Origin: CAYMST01 sp964393115
GTDB lineage: Bacteria; Bacteroidota; Bacteroidia; Cytophagales; Cyclobacteriaceae
Direction: 5' to 3'
NCBI GenBank assembly: GCA_964393115.1
Contig: CAYMST010000296.1
Coordinates: forward strand, 1-5,839
Length of the DNA: 5,839 bases
Shown here: positions 1-5,839 of the stretch, one piece after another
How positions within the stretch are numbered: the stretch's first letter is position 1
How the letters are laid out: each line of letters begins with the position of its first letter
The notes under the pieces: generated by a model
Seen by the model: only the letters and a program-made list of their open reading frames with translations
The model's database searches: none
What the model was told of the DNA's origin: nothing
Made by a program: the position numbers and the translations under genes

Positions 1-88
1 AATCGAAACCTTTGAAATTCTTCTAAAACAACAAACTAAATAAGTATTGATATTGTAAAATTAGAATTATACGTATCTGAAATCAATG

Positions 89-118
89 CACTTTTTGTGA
101 TTGTCTTTACACTTTTTG
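89..118 (+). promoter_or_regulatory. 9-bp direct repeat at 21-bp spacing, candidate AraC operator
   Basis: CACTTTTTG occurs exactly at 89-97 and again at 110-118, a period of 21 bp or two helical turns. AraC-family proteins commonly bind two direct half-sites on one face of the helix at about this spacing, often next to or overlapping the -35-like element. Here the copies overlap the candidate -33 box and abut the -7 box. Autoregulation is therefore plausible, but this is inference, and T-tracts are common in such AT-rich DNA. Confidence 0.35.
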
Positions 119-125
119 ATATTTG
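94..125 (+). promoter_or_regulatory. Candidate Bacteroidota-type promoter of the AraC gene
   Basis: TTTG at 94-97 is followed after 20 bases by GATATTTG at 118-125. The latter matches the Bacteroidota -7 element TAnnTTTG in all fixed positions except the first. Transcription would begin around 130 and leave a leader of roughly 15 bases before ATG 146. This would exclude the TTG at 101 as a start codon. The assignment rests on consensus matching only. Confidence 0.4.
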
Positions 126-145
126 CGACCAATAATCAACGACCA

Positions 146-1015
146 ATGAAAGATTTTTTTAAATATTTCGATGTAACCAAATTTGATGAGCAGTGGGGTG
201 TATATCTCACAGTAGCCGGACGGCTTCGAGTAAATGAAAATACTGAGATCTATCCAATCGGCGATCATCCTTCCCAATACTTGTTCAAGTGGGGTAATGG
301 CCGTATTTTGGACGAGTATCAGCTTAATTTCGTAACAGAGGGCAATGGAGTCTTCATTGATGACACTGGAGAATACGAGGTAAAACCGGGTTCTTTTATG
401 CTGATTAGACCGGGTATTCGACACCGATATAAGCCACTATACAAAACGGGTTGGATTGAAAATTACATTGGGTTTAAAGGTAAGCTGGCTAATCAATTCA
501 TGCAGAATTTGGATTTTGAACAGCCGGTTATAAATGTTGGAATAAAAGAAGAATTTATTGACACTTATCTGAAAATTTATGAATTAGTCAACCGCGAAGG
601 GGCGGCATTTCAGCAGATAGCCTCTGGAATGCTGATTAAGCTGCTTGGTTATATTCTCGCTTTTCAACGAAAAACACTTAAAACAAGTGAGATAGATAAG
701 TTTATTGAGGAAGCACGGTTTTATATGCGAAACCACCTCGATATTACCATTGATATGAACCAGTTGGCAGAAACCAATCATATCAGTTATGCAAGCTTTA
801 GAAAAAGCTTTAAAAACAAAGTCGGCGTATCTCCACATCAGTATCACCTCAATCTCAAAATGCAGTTTGCCAAGGAAATGCTATTGAGTTCGGATAAGAG
901 TATTAAAGAAATAAGTCGTGAGTTAGGGTTTGACTCGGAATTTTATTTTAGTCGTTTCTTTAAAAAGAAAATAGGTGTCACCGCGTCTAATTTTAGATTG
1001 AATGGAAAGGAATAG
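146..1015 (+). CDS. AraC-family transcriptional regulator with cupin-like sensor domain
   Basis: The 289-residue product has the usual size and layout of AraC/XylS regulators. Residues about 20-100 form an AraC-binding cupin-like region, with a turn-rich beta pattern ending in a KPGSFMLIRPGIRHRY segment at 80-95. A helical linker spans about 130-195. The DNA-binding domain follows, with a first HTH near 203-223 and a second near 252-273. The classic family signature is visible as IKEISRELGFDS, then YFSRFFKKKIGV. The usual TP after the second HTH reads TA (279-280), a small deviation. I chose ATG 146 over an in-frame TTG at 101 because the extra 15 residues lie over a candidate promoter and family members normally begin near this point. 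Such proteins usually bind a small ligand, often a sugar, and activate nearby catabolic genes; the ligand here cannot be read from sequence. The gene is convergent with the large secreted-protein gene, so any control of that gene would act at its distant promoter. Confidence 0.92.
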   Translation: MKDFFKYFDVTKFDEQWGVYLTVAGRLRVNENTEIYPIGDHPSQYLFKWGNGRILDEYQLNFVTEGNGVFIDDTGEYEVKPGSFMLIRPGIRHRYKPLYKTGWIENYIGFKGKLANQFMQNLDFEQPVINVGIKEEFIDTYLKIYELVNREGAAFQQIASGMLIKLLGYILAFQRKTLKTSEIDKFIEEARFYMRNHLDITIDMNQLAETNHISYASFRKSFKNKVGVSPHQYHLNLKMQFAKEMLLSSDKSIKEISRELGFDSEFYFSRFFKKKIGVTASNFRLNGKE

Positions 1016-1046
1016 CCTTCTATAGATTCTAAAAAACTACTTTATG

Positions 1047-1066
1047 AAATTTGGATTAGCAAATTT
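1047..1066 (+). terminator. Weak AT-rich hairpin after the AraC gene
   Basis: AAATTTG (1047-1053) and CAAATTT (1060-1066) form a 7-bp stem around a 6-base loop, 31 bases past the AraC stop codon. The stem is nearly all A-T and no proper T-tract follows, so it is a poor intrinsic terminator. The stronger hairpin at 1243-1273 may stop this transcript instead. Confidence 0.2.
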
Positions 1067-1094
1067 ATTACATCCATAAATCTCTTTGAAATAG

Positions 1095-1200
1095 ACACTT
1101 AACACAAGCTTGCTTAATCACCATAGCGCTGCTATGCCTTTTCAATATTCTTTGCGCTTTATGGCTTCATTACGATCTCTAATGCATATTTTGGGTTGAA
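1095..1200. other. Palindrome-rich intergenic segment, possible dispersed element
   Basis: This part of the spacer is less AT-rich than its flanks. It holds the 8-bp palindrome CAAGCTTG (1105-1112) and a hairpin CATAGC-GCT-GCTATG (1122-1136). It also allows an alternative long-range pairing of CCATAGCGC (1121-1129) with GCGC-TT-TATGG (about 1154-1164). A short reading frame at 1134-1199 (+) would encode 21 residues beginning MPFQYSLRFM, but it has no ribosome-binding context and is probably incidental. The competing stems and distinct composition suggest a REP-like or MITE-like remnant. Only one copy lies in this window, so repetition is not shown. Confidence 0.3.
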
Positions 1201-1242
1201 TGAGATATCATCAGTGCTGGATCGCGTTAGTAAAGAGCAAAA

Positions 1243-1273
1243 AAAAGCAGTGATCACAATGATCACTGCTTTT
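1243..1273 (-). terminator. Strong intrinsic terminator of the secreted-protein gene
   Basis: AAAAGCAGTGATC (1243-1255) pairs perfectly with GATCACTGCTTTT (1261-1273). This gives a 13-bp stem and a 5-base loop, or 14 bp with a 3-base loop if the A1256-T1260 pair forms. Read on the minus strand, the stem begins about 20 bases after the stop codon and runs into eight consecutive Ts (complement of A1239-1246), the classic rho-independent layout. On the plus strand only four Ts follow, so it may also stop the convergent AraC transcript, but less efficiently. Confidence 0.85.
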
Positions 1274-1292
1274 GGTTAGTTGCTAAGATTAA

Positions 1293-4200
1293 TTATCGTT
1301 TTAAAAGTCTGATAGATTGATTACCTGATTTTATCAAGTATACCCCTTGACTGAGAGTTGAAATATCTAGTGTTTTTGACCAGCTAATATTATGAGTCAT
1401 TACTAACTCTCCTTTTGTGCTGTATATAAATGCTTTACCATTTTCACTTCCAGTCAAGTTTATTTTATGACTAGCAGGATTTGGATATACATGTAGTTTA
1501 TTCAACACAGAATTTAATTCCCCTTGTGGTGCCAGTCTAGCTCCTCCGCTGTATCCTGTCCAGCTAATGTCGTCGACTTGTACATCAGCATTTCCTAAAC
1601 CAACGAAACGTAATGTATAGTTGCCTGACACAGTTAAATTATTGATTGTAAAGGTGTTAATACCGGAGCTAGCTGCCATTAGGAATTGACCTTGAGATAT
1701 TCCATTAATCAATACCTCTACGGTTCCAGAATTATTAGATCCTGTAGGTAGCGCATTAAAAGTTAAACTTGAAATACCTCCTGTCAAACTAGCTTCTACA
1801 TATCCACCAGCACTATTATCCAACTTAATAGCTCTTCCGTTCATTACGTTGTTAGTTCTCTTGGACTGCACATAGGACCAGGTGACACCATCATTTCCAA
1901 CAAACGATCCATCGGCCCATTGATTTACCGTTGGCATCAATTCAAAATCTTCCATTCCCGTTACAGGAGCAGCATCTTGTGAAATACTAATGGTAGTTAC
2001 TTCACATCCAGTGATTGTCACCGTACCGGATCTTGCAGCCCCAATATTTTCCGTTACTGAAATGGTTATGTCGTTGCCACTAACGGTTGTAGTAATAAAG
2101 TCAGCATCATCGGAAACCGTGAATGCTTCAACACTTGTGATCGCTGCGACTATGTTATCAGCTGTATACCCAAAGTTATGAGTTGCGAGTGATGAACTAA
2201 GGGTACAAGCCTCGTCCTGCGTTATGCTAATAGTTGTTGTTTCACAACCAGAAATAGTTATGGTTCCCGACCTTGCAGCCCCAGTATTAGCAGAGACTGT
2301 TATAGTTACCTCATTTCCGCTTACGGAAGTGGTAATAAAATCCGCATCATCAGAAACCGTAAATCCTTCTGTAGTTGTGATTGTAGTCGTGATACTTTCT
2401 GCTCCATATGAGAAGTTGTGACTAGCAATAGACGAAGTAAGCGTACACGGAATATTCCCTACCCAGGCTATATCATCGATCTGAACATCAGAGTTATTCA
2501 ATCCTCTAAACTCTAGGTCGAAGGTACCTTCAACGTCCAAGTTATCTATCGTGAAGTTGTTCACACCAGAGCCGGCAGCAATTGTATATGTAGCCTCTGA
2601 AACGCCGTTTATGAGTACTTCTATTCCACTTGGCTGTGCTGAGCCTGTAGGTGCTGCGTTGAAGGTCAGGTTGGTCAACCCACCCGTCAATGTAGCACTT
2701 AGCGATCCATTGGCACTATTATCCAATTTAAGGGCAATGCCATTGATCACATTGTTGGTTGGTTTAGATTGGGTATAACTCCAGATTACGCCATCGTTAC
2801 CGGTAAATGTGCTGTCTTCCCAACTGCCGTGTGAATTCATCATTTCGAAATCTTCCATTCCACCAGATCCCGCATTTTGAGAGATCGCAATGGTCTTCGT
2901 TTGACAACCTGTAACAGTTACTACACCGCTTCTGATTAACCCAGGATTTTCAGTCACGTCAATCGTGATCACGTTACCGCTAACAGAGGTAGTAATAAAA
3001 TCAGAGTCGTCACTAACAGTGAAAGACGAATCAGAGGTAACAGTAACTGAGATGCTTCCTGTTGTAGCAGCGAAATCATGGCTCGATTTTGACAGGATGG
3101 TCACACACGAAGGAGGAGCAGAAGGCTCTAAACGTCTTCTCCAAGATCCGGTTCCAGCAAGGGCAACATAGTAATACTGATGTCCATTTTCAGTTCTGAT
3201 CTTTGCTTGAATACTTGTAGGATTTTCTACCGCTCGGTTATTTCCTGGAGCAATAGTCCAGTCTTCCCAAGTTAAGTTATCATTACTATCTAAACTTCCA
3301 AGGAACGCACCAAGACCTTTTTTATGTGTTGGTACTGTTGTCGTTAATACAATGTAATCCCCATAAGCGGCTAGTCCAGTCATAAGGATCGGTTCACCTG
3401 ATTCGATCCATTTTTCTGGTTTAAGGCTTAATGAGGTAGGGATATCAAACCCTGCATACTCCCAGTTTGAAGCATCATTCCACCCCCCGGCTTGAGGGTT
3501 TTTGTTAATATATAGTCCTTGAACACCGTCGAACTCACCTGCTGCGATCCACCAAGTGAAACCATTTCTACTCATAACGGCCATATCTGTTACGTTTCTG
3601 GCATCAGACTTCATATCTTCCCAAGTATAGGTGCTATCGTTTATTTTAACACCTCTATATAGCGTCCCAGCACCACCAGAACCGTCGGATCTTACATATA
3701 AATAGTTAGGATCAAATGGATCAACCTGAAGATCTCTGATGTCTTTAAAGTTCATGTCTTCAGAAGAAATCTTTTCCCACTGACCATTATCATTGTAGAT
3801 TTCTGAAATGTTTTCTGCTACCCATATACCACCTTCTACTACCTGATTTGTAGTGTTTTTACCTCTTGTGGTCACATAAACTTTACTTGAGTCATGCGGA
3901 TCAAGTGTCATGGTTCTGTAATTTCGAGAAGGAAGATTATTGGTAATACCTGGTGTATTTGGCACTTCACCACCGATTAGTTTCCATGAATCTTTGTCTC
4001 CGAGGCTATCTGATTTGATAACCCGTGCGTAAAGTCCGCCAGACTCTTGGTTTGGGGCACCAAATCCTTTTCGCGCATCGATTAATACCAAAGGAGGATC
4101 CACAGGAACGGTAAGCACGGACATTACATTTGAAATACCTTGAGGTCCAGCCTCCGAAGTCCATGAGTAACCATGGTCTAAGCTCTGAAGCATTCCATGG

Positions 4201-5660
4201 TCCGCACATCCTTGTACCATGTAGTTTTCATAGACGTCCACATCATAGTTGTATGGTGAAGAGAAACCTCTTTCATGCGACATAGGATGTCCTTCTTGAT
4301 AATAAACGACTTCTCCATATACTTCTGACCAGCTTGAGCATGGATAGTCGGTAGCGTCTGCATCAGTTAAGAATACATTCATACCTCCCATAGAGATAAT
4401 AGAATGATCTGCCCAAGAAGTAGGCGTATAGTCGTAGGCTCTTACGATAAAGTCTCTTTGTTCCCAGCTAGGCTCGAAGTCGTAACAATTGTTCTGACGA
4501 GGTAAGTTGAGTACCTGCTGCCATGAGTGGCTTGACAGGTTACCAGCACCGTCAAAGTTTACGTTTGCTTCCCAAAGGCCAACTCTGTTTTTGTTATTGT
4601 TCCACACAGTTCCTACTAACACACGATGCGAAGTAGCCGTAGATCTTGGATCGACCTTAGGGTCATACCATTCTGAAGTATTTCCTAGGCCGTTCATAAT
4701 CATTGTCCATCCGCCATCGATTCCTGTAGCGTTGGTTTTGGCCATGAATACCGCCCATCTTTTGTTTTTATAGTCATACGGTTTTACCGTATCCGCTGGA
4801 TCAAATGCTTGTGTTTGATAGGTAGCATAGATATAATTTCCATCAGGCGAAAGCGTAACACCTCTAGATCCTCCATCAGGTCTTGTCTTAATAGAAACTG
4901 CGTTTCCAGCAGGAGGTAATGCTTCAATAGGTTCTGCAATAGCTGTGAAAGTAGCTCCTGTATCTGTTGAAACGAATACACCAGCTGCCGATCCTATGTA
5001 TATGTTGCCGTTGGTTGGGTGAATGGATACCCCAAATACGTTTCTATACCCTGTTGTAGTCGTGTACTCAACAGTGGAAAATGTCTGTCCACGGTCTGTA
5101 GAAATATAGATTATTCTGTCACCGTTGAACTTGTCAGAAGTAAGGTTTTGAATCGGATCAATTAATGCACCCTCACCCTTTTGAGGATCTTTATTTTGCC
5201 ATCCTGGTGCCAATACAACGACTTCGTGATTGGCAGAAATGGCAATTGACGCGATGGCGTCACCTCTGGTTTCTTCGATAATATCCCAAGTAACATCCTG
5301 ATAGTTAGCGGCATCACTATTTGTACATACGTGCGCACCATAAAGTCCACCTTGATACAATCGATTTCCTCCTTCTTCTTGAGCGATTGTGAATCCCATC
5401 CCATGACTTAAATCATTACTCACGAATTGCCAGCTTTGACCATAGTCATCTGAACGATAAACCGCTTCCATGTCACTGGAGAACCAGATTCGTCCATCCA
5501 CATTACGGTCGAAATACACATCTTGTATTTGTCCGCCACCTCCTGGGTTAAGGCTTTCCCATCTATCGATGTCTCCCCAGTCTACTGGTTGAGCAATTGA
5601 AGTAGATATTACCCCGATTAGTATAATAAAGACATTAGTATAAGTAGATAGTTTATGCAT
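1293..5660 (-). CDS. Large T9SS-exported beta-propeller protein with BACON-like and jelly-roll-like modules
   Basis: The 1455-residue product starts with a signal peptide and ends with a T9SS type A sorting domain, so it should be exported and released or anchored at the cell surface. Residues about 25-845 are a large Asp-box propeller region. SxDxGx[ST][WF] motifs are visible at 70-77, 187-194, 231-238 and 493-500. The opening GGGG (40-43) and SSDMEAVYR (61-69) resemble the GH74 start, where TDIGGAYR carries a catalytic Asp, and the size would fit two seven-bladed propellers. The order after that is BACON-like (851-930), jelly-roll-like (934-1068), BACON-like (1071-1150), BACON-like (1151-1230), jelly-roll-like (1235-1369) and sorting tail (about 1386-1455). 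The likely role is binding or cleaving an extracellular glycan. It could equally be a non-catalytic binding or adhesion protein, so no EC number is justified. The ATG at 5660 is supported by the signal peptide directly after it and an A-rich leader typical of Bacteroidota. The gene appears monocistronic. Confidence 0.95.
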   Translation of the reverse strand: MHKLSTYTNVFIILIGVISTSIAQPVDWGDIDRWESLNPGGGGQIQDVYFDRNVDGRIWFSSDMEAVYRSDDYGQSWQFVSNDLSHGMGFTIAQEEGGNRLYQGGLYGAHVCTNSDAANYQDVTWDIIEETRGDAIASIAISANHEVVVLAPGWQNKDPQKGEGALIDPIQNLTSDKFNGDRIIYISTDRGQTFSTVEYTTTTGYRNVFGVSIHPTNGNIYIGSAAGVFVSTDTGATFTAIAEPIEALPPAGNAVSIKTRPDGGSRGVTLSPDGNYIYATYQTQAFDPADTVKPYDYKNKRWAVFMAKTNATGIDGGWTMIMNGLGNTSEWYDPKVDPRSTATSHRVLVGTVWNNNKNRVGLWEANVNFDGAGNLSSHSWQQVLNLPRQNNCYDFEPSWEQRDFIVRAYDYTPTSWADHSIISMGGMNVFLTDADATDYPCSSWSEVYGEVVYYQEGHPMSHERGFSSPYNYDVDVYENYMVQGCADHGMLQSLDHGYSWTSEAGPQGISNVMSVLTVPVDPPLVLIDARKGFGAPNQESGGLYARVIKSDSLGDKDSWKLIGGEVPNTPGITNNLPSRNYRTMTLDPHDSSKVYVTTRGKNTTNQVVEGGIWVAENISEIYNDNGQWEKISSEDMNFKDIRDLQVDPFDPNYLYVRSDGSGGAGTLYRGVKINDSTYTWEDMKSDARNVTDMAVMSRNGFTWWIAAGEFDGVQGLYINKNPQAGGWNDASNWEYAGFDIPTSLSLKPEKWIESGEPILMTGLAAYGDYIVLTTTVPTHKKGLGAFLGSLDSNDNLTWEDWTIAPGNNRAVENPTSIQAKIRTENGHQYYYVALAGTGSWRRRLEPSAPPSCVTILSKSSHDFAATTGSISVTVTSDSSFTVSDDSDFITTSVSGNVITIDVTENPGLIRSGVVTVTGCQTKTIAISQNAGSGGMEDFEMMNSHGSWEDSTFTGNDGVIWSYTQSKPTNNVINGIALKLDNSANGSLSATLTGGLTNLTFNAAPTGSAQPSGIEVLINGVSEATYTIAAGSGVNNFTIDNLDVEGTFDLEFRGLNNSDVQIDDIAWVGNIPCTLTSSIASHNFSYGAESITTTITTTEGFTVSDDADFITTSVSGNEVTITVSANTGAARSGTITISGCETTTISITQDEACTLSSSLATHNFGYTADNIVAAITSVEAFTVSDDADFITTTVSGNDITISVTENIGAARSGTVTITGCEVTTISISQDAAPVTGMEDFELMPTVNQWADGSFVGNDGVTWSYVQSKRTNNVMNGRAIKLDNSAGGYVEASLTGGISSLTFNALPTGSNNSGTVEVLINGISQGQFLMAASSGINTFTINNLTVSGNYTLRFVGLGNADVQVDDISWTGYSGGARLAPQGELNSVLNKLHVYPNPASHKINLTGSENGKAFIYSTKGELVMTHNISWSKTLDISTLSQGVYLIKSGNQSIRLLKR
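1296..1505 (-). other. T9SS type A C-terminal sorting domain (residues 1386-1455)
   Basis: VYPNPASHKINL at 1391-1402 is the hallmark opening of the Por secretion tail. It is followed by IYSTKGELV (1412-1420), LDISTLSQGVYLIK (1431-1444) and a basic RLLKR terminus. These are the standard strands of the type A sorting signal that directs cargo through the type IX translocon, after which it is normally removed. The C-terminus is complete. Confidence 0.95.
1554..1958 (-). repeat. Jelly-roll-like module, copy 2 (residues 1235-1369)
   Basis: This copy begins GMEDFE, contains GNDGVTWSYVQSK, KLDNSAGGY and EVLING, and ends DVQVDDISWTG. From the Met of MEDFE to the DD of the last strand is 127 residues in both copies, so no net insertion or deletion has accumulated. 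A short glycine-containing linker follows, leading to the sorting tail. Confidence 0.65.
1971..2210 (-). repeat. BACON-like domain 3 (residues 1151-1230)
   Basis: This copy is very close to copy 2: FTVSDDADFITT, VSGN, GAARSGT and GCEVTTISISQ are shared. Cysteines 1152 and 1219 again lie 67 residues apart. It precedes jelly-roll copy 2 just as copy 1 precedes jelly-roll copy 1. Confidence 0.75.
2211..2450 (-). repeat. BACON-like domain 2 (residues 1071-1150)
   Basis: The repeat shares FTVSDDADFITT, VSGN, AARSGT and the closing GCETTTISITQ with its neighbours, and has cysteines 1072 and 1139. It is directly followed by copy 3 at an 80-residue (240-bp) period with no linker, which points to tandem duplication of one domain. 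Confidence 0.75.
2457..2861 (-). repeat. Jelly-roll-like module, copy 1 (residues 934-1068)
   Basis: The module begins GMEDFE and has GNDGVIWSYTQSK and the KLDNSANGS segment in its first half. It then has a LTGGLTNLTFNAAPTGS strand pair and EVLING, and ends DVQIDDIAWVG. This pattern recurs in Bacteroidota extracellular hydrolases and nucleases next to sorting tails and suggests a beta-sandwich accessory domain, possibly carbohydrate-binding. Copy 2 at residues 1235-1369 is closely similar and has exactly the same length. Confidence 0.65.
2871..3110 (-). repeat. BACON-like domain 1 (residues 851-930)
   Basis: This approximately 80-residue beta module has the BACON pattern: an F-containing first strand, FTVSDDSDFIT in the middle, an N-rich turn, then RSG, a V/I-rich strand, TGC and a final TIAISQNA strand. 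Cysteines 852 and 919 are 67 residues apart, as in the other two copies. BACON domains are associated with carbohydrate or mucin binding, usually nearer the N-terminus of Bacteroidota proteins. Confidence 0.75.
3126..5588 (-). other. Asp-box beta-propeller region (residues 25-845)
   Basis: Four recognisable Asp-boxes (S70-W77, S187-F194, S231-F238, S493-W500) and many blade-like strands of the form 'DP...VYVTT..GGIW' show a propeller of the sialidase / VPS10 / oligoxyloglucan cellobiohydrolase type. D63 lies where GH74 enzymes keep one catalytic Asp (family TDIGGAYR, here SSDMEAVYR). The second GH74 catalytic Asp, in a GDIGGF-like motif, has its best local counterpart in SMGGMNVF (423-430), where the Asp position would be Gly. 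This hand alignment is tentative. Four cysteines (112, 392, 441, 485) occur in the region. Confidence 0.75.
5592..5660 (-). other. Sec signal peptide (residues 1-23)
   Basis: A short n-region with one lysine (K3) is followed by the hydrophobic core VFIILIGVI (10-18) and a small-residue c-region ending SIA before Q24. This fits signal peptidase I cleavage after A23. There is no lipobox cysteine, so the protein is not a lipoprotein. Sec export is the expected first step before T9SS passage of the outer membrane. Confidence 0.88.
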
Positions 5661-5756
5661 TTAGTTTGCTGTTAGTTTAAGAAATAGATAATCAATACTT
5701 TTTAGAAGTCTTCTCAAATTAATACAAATTGATTGCTTGAAATTTTTCTTTAGACT

Positions 5757-5790
5757 AACAAGTTGTTTTCTTCGGTGAATAAGACAACTT
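5757..5790. promoter_or_regulatory. Inverted repeats upstream of the secreted-protein gene
   Basis: AACAAGTTGTT (5757-5767) is a perfect odd palindrome. Its part AAGTTGT (5760-5766) also pairs with ACAACTT (5784-5790) across 17 bases. The element lies about 100-130 bp upstream of the start codon, a position suited to an operator. The region has no clear -33/-7 pair. Function is unproven. Confidence 0.25.
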
Positions 5791-5801
5791 TTTGTTATTT
5801 G
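5787..5801 (+). promoter_or_regulatory. Motif shared with the AraC upstream region
   Basis: ACTTTTTGTTATTTG here differs by one base from ACTTTTTGATATTTG at 111-125 in the AraC upstream region. A third, weaker relative is ACTTTTTGTGATTGT at 90-104. It may mark a common regulator binding site, lying in reverse orientation relative to the large gene. Part of the similarity could instead reflect promoter-like T-rich sequence. Confidence 0.3.
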
Positions 5802-5839
5802 AACATTTAATTGATAATTAAGTAAATAATAAGCTTATA

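Noticed and set aside
107..847. Minus-strand open frames at 107-424 and 584-847 opposite the AraC gene
   Set aside because: They are antisense to a well-supported regulator, have no recognisable domain and do not look like real proteins.
1134..1199. 21-codon frame beginning MPFQYSLRFM as a small gene
   Set aside because: It has no promoter or leader signal and sits inside the palindromic segment, so it is more likely incidental to that element.
1990..2421. Two similar plus-strand open frames (1990-2181 and 2224-2421)
   Set aside because: They lie opposite BACON-like repeats 3 and 2. They look alike only because the repeats on the coding strand are alike, and they have no signal of their own.
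4006..5404. Alternative-frame open frames inside the propeller region on both strands
   Set aside because: All overlap the continuous 1455-residue frame, which has clear motifs throughout. Their translations are low-quality and lack domains.
5715..5732. TTAATTTG and TCAATTTG on the minus strand as the -7 box of the large gene
   Set aside because: Each matches 7 of 8 consensus bases, but neither has a TTTG at the expected 19-21 base distance upstream, so a promoter call is not supported.
1..5839. A defence system, CRISPR array, insertion sequence or phage module
   Set aside because: There is no transposase, integrase, nuclease, Cas-like gene or regularly spaced repeat array. The only protein genes are a regulator and an exported propeller protein.

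Overview
The window looks like a piece of a Bacteroidota chromosome, probably an environmental or marine Cytophagales- or Flavobacteriia-like lineage. The evidence is a very large secreted protein ending in a type IX secretion (T9SS) type A sorting domain, BACON-like repeats, AT-rich leaders without a Shine-Dalgarno sequence, and a promoter resembling the Bacteroidota TTTG / TAnnTTTG consensus. No taxon can be fixed from the sequence alone.

Layout. Positions 1-145 are an AT-rich upstream region with a candidate promoter and a 9-bp direct repeat spaced 21 bp apart. Positions 146-1015 (+) encode an AraC-family regulator with an N-terminal cupin-like sensor domain and a C-terminal double helix-turn-helix. 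Positions 1016-1292 are the spacer between two convergent genes. It holds a palindrome-rich segment (about 1095-1200) that may be a dispersed element, and a strong hairpin terminator (1243-1273) whose 8-T tract serves the minus-strand gene. Positions 1293-5660 (-) encode a 1455-residue exported protein. In order it has a signal peptide, an approximately 820-residue Asp-box beta-propeller region (GH74 / sialidase / VPS10-like fold), BACON-like 1, jelly-roll-like 1, BACON-like 2, BACON-like 3, jelly-roll-like 2 and the T9SS tail. Positions 5661-5839 are the AT-rich leader of that gene.

How the genes may work together. The arrangement suggests a glycan- or surface-polymer-directed extracellular protein beside a possible ligand-responsive regulator. 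The genes are convergent, so they share no promoter. However, their two upstream regions share short sequence blocks: ACTTTTTGNTATTTG with 14 of 15 bases identical, ACARCAAACTAAAT with 13 of 14, and AAGTATTGAT with 10 of 10. These are candidate sites for common control, possibly by the AraC protein. This is the most testable new idea here, although AT-rich composition weakens it.

No CRISPR array, tRNA, rRNA, transposase or recognised defence system is visible. The apparent novelty is confined to the unusual domain arrangement of the large protein, its possibly degenerate GH74-like active site, the shared upstream motifs and the intergenic palindromic segment.
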